Shown here piece by piece: positions 55,441-64,000 of a DNA stretch of 64,000 bases. Each line of letters opens with the position of its first letter. The first letter of the stretch is position 1. The stretch covers positions 13,683,962-13,747,961 of the forward strand of contig NC_135021.1 in NCBI RefSeq assembly GCF_051020955.1, in the 5' to 3' direction. This DNA is from Megalopta genalis (Eukaryota > Arthropoda > Insecta > Hymenoptera > Halictidae). Made by a program: the position numbers and the translations under genes. The notes beneath the pieces were generated by a model. That model saw nothing but the letters and a program-made list of their open reading frames with translations. It searched no databases and was not told where the DNA came from.

Positions 55441-55539
55441 TGCCTTTTACATATTCTATATTTTATTCTATTATTCTATATATATTCTATATATTATTTT
55501 ATATTCTATATTCTATATATTATTCTATATTTTATTCTA

Positions 55540-55549
55540 TATTTTACAT

Positions 55550-55619
<70 letters not shown>

Positions 55620-55672
55620 AATTAAAATATAGAAATATAGAATAATAATAATATATATAGAATAAAATATAG

Positions 55673-55724
<52 letters not shown>

Positions 55725-55725
55725 T
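55540..55725. repeat. Paired (TA)n runs separated by TATAGAATA repeats
   Basis: (TA)n at 55555-55613 and 55678-55723 with ATATAGAATAATAATA between, and TATTCTATAT repeats upstream from 55450; the whole can fold back on itself. Confidence 0.95.
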
Positions 55726-56154
55726 TCATAGAGTTCCAAATGTAATTTCATTTATTTATGTTCACTCATTTAAAAATGATTTTGGCAATTTAAAACTTCA
55801 TTTTTTGAATGATCAGAAATGTTAGGACAATTTAACTGAGGAGGACAGTATATAGGATGTCCAGAAAGGTTGGGACTAATAGAATAGATGAAATAGGTTT
55901 ATATAAACTTGTGCCCGAAAATATTTGATTGTAAAGGTATTAGCGTTGAAAAGTTATATGAACGTTGGTTTATAAAAATAAGATAGAAACAGAAGATCCA
56001 TTATTATATCTCCAATACAGAAATATGTATTTGAAAGAGTTCGACAATCACTGATTGAACGAACGGAAACCTACATTCTTTCAAGAGAAGAAATATTCGA
56101 ACTTTTCTTATAACTGCCGCAATAAATAATAAATATCTTTAAAAGCATATAATG

Positions 56155-56582
56155 TCCAGTCACTGGATTTTATGCGTTTATAACAAAAATGAGTAGCTGA
56201 AATTAAAATTGCGAAGATGTAAGAAGAATTCAATCCCTTGCATTATAACTTCAAGTCAGATTCGTGACAAAGATTTTATAGACGATTTATTAAATACAAG
56301 TATTATTCATTTCCTCTGAATCAGATCAAAATTTGATACCAAATTGACACCAATTTGATACCAAGGTATGAAGACATAAGAGAAACAAAAATTGTGTTGT
56401 TCTATCAGAGTAATTATCAGAGTAGCTGCGAAAGAAATCATAGTGCAAGGAGGAGGAATAATGTCGTTAGACTACTTTCAACTTATCAAAATAGTTAGCA
56501 GAAACAATTTATTTTTATTGAATTCCCGTTTCACGCGATCGTCTTGAAGAATTTTTAATTTGCATAAAAACCCGTAGTCCAC
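56155..56582. mobile_element. MITE with TAGACTGCGGA ends, long copy
   Basis: CAGTCACTGGATTTTATGCG, then TATAACAAAAATGAGTAGCTG at the left, and TAATTTGCATAAAAACCCG then TAGTCCAC at the right. At about 430 bp it is twice the usual size, so it may be a longer parent form or contain an insertion. It ends 46 bases before the mariner. Confidence 0.6.
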
Positions 56583-56628
56583 TTACATGTTTTCAATAAA
56601 ACATTTTTTGAGGTAAGATTATATTTAT

Positions 56629-57100
56629 TGGGTTGGCAACTAAGTAATTGCCGATTTGTTCAATGAAATACAAAATATTTTTTACTTGGAACGAAGTTTA
56701 ATCTGTAATGTATTTTCCATTTTGTTCGACGACCTTTTGCCATCTCTCTGACAACTTGAAAATTCCACGCTCGTAGAAAGTCTGATCCTTTTCGACCAAA
56801 AACTGAGTTAAGTGGGATTTTACAGCGTCGTCATCATTAAAAGTTTTACCACGAAGGGAGTTGTCCAGGGATCGAAATAAGTGGTAATCCGATGGCGCGA
56901 GATCAGGGCTATATGGTGGGTGTAACATCAATTCCCAACCAATATCCATCAATTTTTGCCGAGTGGACAAAGACGTGTGCGGCCTAGCATTGTTCTGCTG
57001 GAAAATGACACCTTTACGATTGACCAATTCTGGTCGCTTTTCCTTGACCGCTGCATTCAATTTGTCCAGTTGCTAACATTCACGGATAATAAAAAATAAC

Positions 57101-57138
<38 letters not shown>

Positions 57139-57226
57139 TTTATAATGTAACATTTACGGATATCATAAAAATGGGAGTGAGAGACATCTATAACTGAAAT
57201 CGGCAATTACTTAGTTGCCGACCCAA
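56629..57226 (-). mobile_element. Internally deleted mariner element with both terminal repeats
   Basis: Ends TTGGGTTGGCAACTAAGTAA on the left and the reverse complement of TTGGGTCGGCAACTAAGTAA on the right are the terminal repeats of insect mariner elements of the irritans type. TA duplications lie at 56627-56628 and 57227-57228. The element is 598 bp against about 1.3 kb for an intact mariner. The transposase C-terminus survives on the - strand, and a (TAA)n tract fills 57103-57137. Confidence 0.93.
56698..57081 (-). pseudogene. mariner transposase C-terminal third, inactive
   Basis: The - strand frame begins at QLDKLNAAVKEKRPELVNRK just after a stop codon and ends KYITD. It holds the second and third catalytic regions: FQQNNARPHTS and, exactly 34 residues later, the Asp of YSPDLAPSDYHLF. 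The second catalytic Asp of the D,D34D triad is replaced by Asn (codon at 56992-56994). The N-terminal helix-turn-helix and first Asp are deleted. It is dead as an enzyme. Confidence 0.92.
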
Positions 57227-57228
57227 TA

Positions 57229-58122
57229 ATTGTTTTCCATCCATTTGACCTCGAAAACGCAGCATAATTTTGGTCCCAATCTATCCAAATAGTGTGTATT
57301 AAAACAATAGCTCTCTCGACGAAAGCTCGTCCCAATAATCCATGAAAAAATTGCCAAAAACTTGGCCGAGCCGCAAGTACGAAAATAAACCGAAGGAAAC
57401 AATTTTCCGACTCGTCAAGAGCGGAGAACTCTTGAAACTTCCGTTCGTGTATCGTGCAACGTTGTCGAGGACGCTGCCGCTGAAAAGGCCGCGAGAAAAA
57501 GACTACAATTTCTCGAAGCCGAGCGCGACGGCGCGGCTGTCGCATGAATATCAATCCGCGAATTGAACCTCGCGGCACTAATTGAAATTTGTAGGAGTCC
57601 GCGTCTGTTCGGCATTCAGCCGATTTTTTGCTTAATTAAAAATATCCGTTGAATGGTTAGCTGGCCGGGCCAAGGGGCTTGATGACACGGCCCGACTTTC
57701 GGCTCCGGTCTCGCGATGCTCTCGCGGAAGCGAAGGTCTCGTCGACGAGCCCCGGCGACTTTTTCGGAGCAGCGAGCCTTGGAAATCTGTTCACCGGGCC
57801 CGCAATTCGCGCTGCACTTTTCCCCAAAGACGAAACCCCCGCGGGAACGACGGCTTACGAGGGCTCTCCTCCTCTTTCAGACCCAACGAATACTTCACCG
57901 TCGCGTTCTCTTTCGGCAGCGCCTATTCGACGAAATAACTCGTCTCTTCTCGTCTCGACTCGTTCCGTTTCGTTTCGTTTCGGCTCTCGGCCATCAGAAT
58001 TATGCGTGGCCGCCTTGAACACCCCATTACTCGTCTAAACTCGACCCCGTTCAACCGTGGACAATCGTTGAAAGAAGAGTTTGTTTCGTGAAAAGAGCGA
58101 AAGCAGTAGGTCGAGAAAGTAC
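57229..58122. other. No gene seen
   Basis: CpG-rich 57330-58060 with overlapping frames (TCGTCTCG and CGTTTCGTTTCG mini-repeats at about 57950). No domain. Confidence 0.5.
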
Positions 58123-58318
58123 AGTAAATTCTTCCTAATTGACGCTCAGATTGTGCACAAAAATGGACAATTTGAGAAGAGGAGAGTTTTCGTAGTCACC
58201 GACTGTGTGTGTCAACAACTATAAAAACGAGCCGCGAAGCTCGAACAATCGTATCTTCTCTTTCCAAATTGTCCACTTTTGTGCACGATCCGAGCGTCAA
58301 TTAGGGAGAATTTAATAT
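58123..58318. mobile_element. TA-flanked MITE, near complete
   Basis: CAGTAAATTCTTCCTAATTG, GACGCTCAGATTGTGCACAA, hairpin words CAACTATAAAAACGAGCCGC and GAAGCTCGAACAATCGTATC, ending AATTAGGGAGAATTTAATA. Three short TATAAAATTTAA repeats follow it. Confidence 0.82.
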
Positions 58319-58396
58319 ATAAAATTTAATATATAAAATTTAATATATAAAATTTAGGGAGTCTACCGATACACCCTTCGGTGCTGCTTCATTATT

Positions 58397-58490
58397 AGGC
58401 TGCGGATCTTTCTGTAAAGTTTGCATCATTCATTCGTGGCTACAACTTCATGCAAATCGAAGAAATATTTATATCTCTATTAGACTCGAG
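58397..58490. mobile_element. MITE with TAGACTGCGGA ends, left end only
   Basis: TAGGCTGCGGATCTTTCTGT, followed by GCAAATCGAAGAAATATTTA; the right half is absent. Further right-end fragments (CATAAA..TCCGCAGTCTA) lie near 20070-20100 and 61500-61530, and a left end in reverse lies at 36665-36700. Confidence 0.6.
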
Positions 58491-60811
58491 AAACAGAGTG
58501 GGCAATTTAGCTAACAAACATTTTATGAGAACTGTCACTGGCAACGTGGCCTCATTTAAAGCGGACTTAATTAACTCGTAACTGTCTAGGATAGGTTTTG
58601 TGTTGTATATGTATCTTCCTCTTATCTTATACAGGTCCCCTACCCTCGTGTTCCATAATGTTCTTGTTTGTTCTCTCTATGTACAGCGTGCCTCAGTTAT
58701 TTCCGCAAAACTTCATTATTATTTATTAGTTAACCGGACGAAATACCGTTTCGATTATGTTCAACAAGTCGTAATAAAAAAAAATTATTATATGAATTAC
58801 TATAAGAACATATTTGTAAATGCTCTGTTAAAAAGATAGAATAAAAATGCAAAATGATAACGAATTTTTTTCTTTCACTGAGAGCATAATAAACATCGGT
58901 GTATACGGAAGTATGCGAAATAGATAACGGCAACGCGATCGTACGGTGCGTCGACGAAACACCGGTCCGTTATCGTTTTGTATTTTTTGCATTTTTTCTC
59001 CTTATTTTTACTTGCAGATTACGCTGATAAAGTTCTACGGGGAAAAAAAAACTGGGACACTCTGTGTACAAAGGGCTGCGCCCGTTAAGTATTAAATAAA
59101 TAAATAAATGGATAGAATGGTACTCTAGGTGTGCAAACGGTTTTTCCATCGGCTGCATGAAATACTGGACGAAAATCGAACTCATCCGCGTGCGCGCTTT
59201 ATCCTGCCGCGCTTTTATTTACCAAGGAATTCTGCCGATTTTTTTACGACTCTGCCCTTTTGTTCCGAGCTTTATGAAGCCGCCCGTGGAATCAGCGCTC
59301 GCGCGGTGTGTATTTATTGTAAAGAATCAAAAATATACGATACCCGGTTCTGGAACACCGGGGGAAACAATGGGTCGATTAACCTGCTCCGACGCCGTGT
59401 AATTTTCGAGTCACGTGCGAGCCGCGCTTTTTTCCCCGAACTCGGTCTTCTTTTTTTCGGGCGACTATTTTACTGCAACGATTCTTTTGAAATATCAGCC
59501 GTGTTTTCTTTCGGATCCGAGCGGGATTTTGTCGGAAAGTCCGCGGCGGGCTCCGGCCTGCTTTTAGGACGGCCGGGCATCGGTTTGAAAAGGAACCGAG
59601 CGCTGCCGCGTAGGTCCGGGGAAATGGGTTTTCAAATTCCGAATAAATTTGCAGGCGCGGGACGACAGCGATTAAACCCCGTGGACCGCAAGACTATAAT
59701 TCCGTAGGACGTCGCGTCGGACGTCGACGCGAAACGACCGTTCAGAATGAAGCGCGTTCAGAGGGAAACCTAATTAGATTTGAGTAACGTTTCCCTCGGC
59801 TCACAATCAGCGGAGCCCGGAGGCGCGTCCGCACGTAGACGCGTACATGCGGACGGGAGAGTCTTCGTCGTGGACAGGGACAGGGACGTAGATAGGTTCT
59901 AATCAACGGACGCACAAGTTTTACGGGGCGACGTGTCGCGTAGGTGCGACTGCCCGTAATAACAGCCGAGTCGTCGCGGCGTTCGCGTATCGCGTTGTCT
60001 CTTAATGGCAATTAGATGAGACTCGGGACGAGGAGAGACGAGAGAAAGCGGGACGAGGCGAGAGGAGGCGAGAGAAAAGGCTCTCCCGGTTCCGCCATCG
60101 CGACCAAGGTGTTGGCGCGGCCAGATAAGAACTGTCCACACCCGGGACACCTTGTTCGAGATACCTTATCGATCTGCCTCTCGCCGGCTAATTAGCGGAC
60201 CGCGTTCGTTACCGATATAACCGAGTCCGCCATCATCGGTCCAGGTATGTCGGGAGCCTCCTGGCTCGGTCTTATCGTTCCTAGCCACGCCTTCGAGCCC
60301 GCCACGTCGAACATTCCTAAACGATCCCTGAAATATTCATAGATAATGCAAAGCCGATGTCTTATTCAGGCGCCCCTTTGTTCCGCGAGAGTTCGAACAA
60401 AGGAGATTACCGAGGCTAGAGACCTCCGTGGAAATTGGCTACATCCTTCGTCTCCGTCGGGAGAGAGATCGGCGCGTTTTGTTTCGCTCCGCGATCGCGC
60501 ACCGTTTGCCGCTCAACGATCGAACGCTGCCAGCCTAATTGGATACGTAACTTGCCTACCGGAAAGATAATGGGTAGCGGATCGATGATTCCGAACTTGT
60601 TACACGTTCGCAAGTTCCATTCGATTGGAAACTTTTACTTTCACGGGCCTACCTTGATCCATTCCCCCGTTCGAACCTATTGAAAAGCTCCATTTCAATC
60701 TCCGATCGTCAGATTGCAGATTCGTATGCAACAAAAATTGTCTGCGTTCGCCGCAAGTTGCAGGAGCTTAGTAGGCATTTGTTTCTTTTATTCATAAGCT
60801 TAATAATTATT
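58491..60811. other. No gene seen; CpG-rich 59130-60560
   Basis: A 192-residue + frame at 59129-59707 is the longest, but it lacks recognisable motifs and competes with other frames. GGGACGAGGCGAGAGGAGGC purine repeats are at 60026-60080. Confidence 0.45.
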
Positions 60812-61048
60812 TCAATTCAATTCAATTCGATTCGGTTCGATTCGATTCGATTAGATTCCATTGAATTCAATTCAATTCAATTCGATTCAATTCAATTCAA
60901 TTCAATTCAATTCAATTCAATTCAATTCAATTCAATTCAATTCAATTCAATTCAATTCAATTCAATTCAATTCAATTCAATTCAATTTAATTTAATTTAA
61001 TTTAATTTAATTTAATTTAATTTAATTTAATTTAATTTAATATATATG
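60812..61048. repeat. AATTC pentanucleotide array switching to AATTT
   Basis: About 35 units of AATTC (first with GATTC variants) change abruptly to about 12 units of AATTT at about 60987. A (TAA)n tract follows at 61107-61138. Confidence 0.95.
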
Positions 61049-61106
61049 CAAGGCTAAATATCCATTTTTTACAATAACAGAACAAAGACATATCTTATTT
61101 AAACTG

Positions 61107-61138
<32 letters not shown>

Positions 61139-62369
61139 TTATGTATATACGTATAGAGGATTAACCTTTGTAATTAGGGTTCATATAAAAGCAATCATTA
61201 TAAAAGAGTAATAATAAAAAAGTGAAAAAGACATTGATATAATTACAATAAAATAAAATGCGAAACAAAAATAATAATAGCAGGAGTGGAAATTAGGATA
61301 GATGTAAGAGACTGTGGAAGAATAGAAGAATAGATGAAAGAAAAATAAAAGAGAGAATACAGGGAAACTAGGTAGATTGATTTACTGTAAAAGCCATGAG
61401 GGCAGCAAGACGAAATGACTAAATAAGTTGAACGTAATGCAATAGTATATCTTGAAATTGTTTAAATGATTTCACTGTCTTGAATTACATCCGTTCATTT
61501 TCGTTGTAAATGCATAGAATCCGCAGTCTACCGAGCTCGGACAAAATGAACACACGACACAGAGTTTGCTGCAATCGAGAGAACTCTGATCGTCGAGTCG
61601 AGAAGAAAACGAAAAGTTCCAGAAGGCAACGATTGAATAAAATCGGTAGAAATTTCGACCGGTGCGACGCGGCGGTTAAGTCGAATCGGTGCTATTTATT
61701 TAATCGGCATTTGCAGGGCAGGCGGTCGCAGGAGAAATAAAAGTGCTTAGCGTTTTTCCAAAGGCAGTCGATTTACCCGTCAATTAACGGCTTCCCGTCT
61801 CCGGGCCCGGACCATTATCCTGGATTTCGTCGGTTCGGTCTTCTCCACTCGGATGTTCGTCGAGCCAGCCGGGCACGTCCAGTATTTCCTTCGGCTTTTG
61901 CCCATAGAAACTTCCAGCCCCTCGATTACTCCAACTTTTCCACTGACCGGGACAAGCGATATCGATCCCCCTCCTGAGCGGATCGCGAATAAGAGATTTA
62001 TTCGTCGATAAGAAATATCGTCGGGGGTCCCGAGAGACGCCGGCAGATTCTTTCGGAAATACCCGGGGAACTTGGAACACTTTTTCGAGATCTAGTGCTT
62101 CCATACGCGCGGAATTTCAAGTTGCCCGCGTTCATTTCCTTCGCTCGCAGATTCTTTCCTTACCCCCGCTTCGTTTTTATTATTGAATCAAATTCTCGGC
62201 GTTCCATCGTACTTGACCGGAAACACTTCGCCGCGCGAATTGGCTCCAACGCGACCAAATATTTTCCACGGCTAATCTTCTCACGACATCGGAACTGTGC
62301 AACTTATTTCTGCAGTTACAAGCATACTATTTGAGTGGGTTAGAATCATGGCGGCATTAAGTCACATTT
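61139..62369. other. No recognised gene; one unexplained - strand frame
   Basis: The minus-strand frame 61784-62104 (106 residues, includes SLIRDPLRRGIDIACPG) is open and reasonably balanced in composition but unrecognised. It has the same strand as the ADAMTS-like exons at 63.3-63.8 kb and could be a downstream exon of that gene; weak. Confidence 0.35.
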
Positions 62370-62702
62370 TCGAAATCAATCAGGAAATGGGGGATTCCTG
62401 AGGGTATTTGAAGTAACTTTTTCCTTAGCGAAAATGCAATCCGCGGCTTCGTTTACGAGTTATTAACGAAAAACACTGACCAATGAGAGGCGGGCTCGGC
62501 TGGCGCTAGGCGGCCCAGCCAACGAGCGCACGACGCCCAGTTCCGCTCATTGGCTCCGCCTTCGCGCCTAACATTGGTCACTGTTTTTCGTTAATAACTC
62601 GTAAACAAAGCCGCGGATTGAATTTTCGCTAAGGAAAAAGTTACTTCGAATGACCTCGGGAACCCCTATTTCCGAATTGCGAGACAGTTTTGGGACACCC
62701 TG
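62370..62702. mobile_element. Foldback MITE, near complete
   Basis: Arms AGTAACTTTTTCCTTAGCG / CGCTAAGGAAAAAGTTACTT and ACGAGTTATTAACGAAAAAC surround a GC-rich centre. The right end GTTTTGGGACACCCTG is intact, followed by TA. The left outer end is degraded. Confidence 0.8.
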
Positions 62703-62784
62703 TAGTTACTATATATAAACTTAACTGTAAATTATCTTAATAACAAATTTGGTCAGTGAACAATAGCACTTTTTGCTTCTCCGC

Positions 62785-62962
62785 TAAACTGCGCGGACCT
62801 CTGTACAAAATAGAAATTATCTTTATCAGAAATTTTGTTCTTTCTTAATAATTTCAGCGAGTTGAAAATAATACATAGTCGTCCTTAAATTCTTTTAACA
62901 TTTTCATTGCCTTAAATTTCATCTAACCGTTTCGATCATAAATGCAAAAAATCCGCAGTCCA
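62785..62962. mobile_element. MITE with TAGACTGCGGA ends
   Basis: TAAACTGCGCGGACCTCTGT, TCCTTAAATTCTTTTAACAT, CCTTAAATTTCATCTAACCG and GATCATAAATGCAAAAAATC then CGCAGTCCA. Full length, diverged. Confidence 0.72.
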
Positions 62963-63104
62963 GTTACAAACAATTAAAGATAACGAAAATCGAAATTTTT
63001 CACGAATTTCAAGCGGCAACGGGTAATTTTTACATCTTTCGATCGCTGTAGATAATGCTGCTACATAAATCATCGGGATCTACAAAACGTATTTTTTAAA
63101 CTTA

Positions 63105-63290
63105 CGTGAGCCATTTTATTTGTGTCGTTATTTCAAGTAATAGCAAAATTGAAAAGATATTATTTTAGTCACTGTACAGTAAATTAGTCTCTCTAAGAAT
63201 TCCGAATAATTCAAATAATTTTGTCCTGTTTGAAAGAAGTCATTGCGTTTTAAAAGGTGTTCGAATATTTTTTCCCAAGAGTAGTACATC
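63105..63290. repeat. Second copy of the dispersed element at 48578-49015
   Basis: CGTGAGCCATTTTATTTGTG, then AGCAAAATTGAAAAGATATT, GTAAATTAGTCTCTCTAAG and CATTGCGTTTTAAAAGGTG. It is about 60 bases downstream of the - strand ADAMTS-like exon end. Confidence 0.5.
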
Positions 63291-63344
63291 ATCGGGAAGG
63301 TTTAAATGAATGCTTGCTATAAAGACGAACAGATTTCGATTTAC

Positions 63345-63809
63345 CGGACGCTACTGTAGCTGACGCTGCAGACGCTGCAGACGCCGCAGACGTCTTCGAC
63401 TGCATCCGACTCCATGCTGATGTCGCGGGGAACGTCGATGCAAATGCAGCGGATGCTCCTGTAGCAGGTGGAAAGTGCCATCAGCGTTTTTCGGCCTCAG
63501 CGAAACCACGAGATTCGTTCCGGCCCGGCAATAAAGGGCGCAAGGCTTTTCGGAAGCCCTCGGATCTGGCCCTGGGCTCACCCTCGAGGCGGAAAACTCT
63601 AGCCAAACATCGTGAAATCGGTTTTACGGGTCGGTAGTTACTTTCCGACAGCTCGTACGATGTCCATCGGCGGACGTTCCCATCTTCCTGGATGATCCAG
63701 TTGTCGTACCCGCCGCACTGGACGTCGGCGGAACGATGCTGCGTCCACGTCGCAGGGCTGCGAGTATACGAGTCGCTTTTACTACCGGAGGAGCCGCCAT
63801 TCGATCCTC
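63345..63809 (-). pseudogene. Exon-like sequence of an ADAMTS/ADAMTS-like cysteine-rich domain, with a frameshift
   Basis: Read on the - strand from 63809: acceptor CAATTAG|GAGG, then a Ser/Gly-rich stretch and ADVQCGGYDNW and RRWTSYELSE. A 76-bp intron (63566-63641; donor A|GTAACT, acceptor GGCCAG|ATCC) restores the frame to PCALYCRAGTNLVVSLRPK and NADGT. These are the QC..Y..W..Y, PCAL.C and DGT blocks of ADAMTS and ADAMTSL cysteine-rich domains. The frame then breaks by one base near 63473 and continues as CYRSIRCICID and EDVCGVC, recalling the CY.....C and CGVC.GDG motifs, ending at a possible donor CCG|GTAAAT (63339-63344). Several expected cysteines and the GDG are missing. It is either a decayed copy or the edge of a real - strand gene (ADAMTSL/nolo type) with an assembly indel; I cannot decide which. 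Confidence 0.55.
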
Positions 63810-64000
63810 CTAATTGCAGCTCTCTTTTACAATCGGGACCTTAGTTACGAGTGACCGTGGCTTCCGAAGATTTTTCTAAGCCGAGCGAGTCAGCGATAAA
63901 CCTCGGAGATTGACGCCGATGATGGGGCTATTCGATCTTTTAGGTCGAACGAATTAGCCGTGTAGCTCGGAGATACAATTTAATCCTCTACCATCCTACG

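Noticed and set aside
61784..62104. Possible coding exon on the - strand
   Set aside because: Open and balanced, but unrecognised and without clear splice sites; kept only as a note.
1..64000. tRNA, rRNA or small RNA genes
   Set aside because: No cloverleaf with A/B boxes or conserved RNA motif was found by eye; covariance search would be needed to be sure.

Overview
This is a eukaryotic, almost certainly insect, nuclear window. The composition (AT-rich with CpG-dense islands), short introns of 66-76 nt, mariner, piggyBac-like and Ginger-like relics and a secreted metalloprotease all fit an insect. Hymenoptera (bee, ant or wasp) is my inference. The window holds one complete protein-coding gene, the edge of a second gene or pseudogene, and a very dense load of transposon relics and tandem repeats.

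The main gene is an ADAMTS-family secreted zinc metalloprotease on the + strand, 28827-52659. I rebuilt 18 coding exons whose splice phases all agree, giving a frame of 3522 nt (about 1173 residues). In order it has a signal peptide, prodomain with furin-type sites, reprolysin catalytic domain (HELGHSLGCAHD zinc site, Met-turn), disintegrin-like region, TSP1 repeat, cysteine-rich domain, spacer, two more TSP1 repeats, and an unrecognised C-terminal extension of about 185 residues. Its introns are packed with mobile elements. Intron 8 is almost nothing but two abutting TTAA-flanked elements.

The left 28.7 kb has no recognisable gene. It holds a CpG-rich block at 5.9-8.3 kb (possible promoter or 5' UTR), a roughly 0.9-kb-armed inverted repeat at 13.3-16.4 kb, a Ginger-like element at 20.4-21.0 kb and many microsatellites. 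The right 11 kb after the ADAMTS gene is mostly non-coding. It carries an internally deleted mariner at 56.6-57.2 kb and, at 63.3-63.8 kb on the - strand, exon-like sequence matching the cysteine-rich domain of ADAMTS/ADAMTS-like proteins, with one apparent frameshift.

Four dispersed families recur: (1) a TA-flanked element of about 160-215 bp with ends CAGTAAATTCTCCCTAATTG and an internal hairpin; (2) a TA-flanked foldback with ends CAGGGTGTCCCAAAA; (3) a roughly 200-bp element with ends TAGACTGCGGAT; (4) TTAA-flanked piggyBac-type modules carrying 14-22 bp palindromes, in several places tandemly repeated at an exact 44-bp period although the palindrome sequences differ. The last pattern is the most unusual signal in the window.
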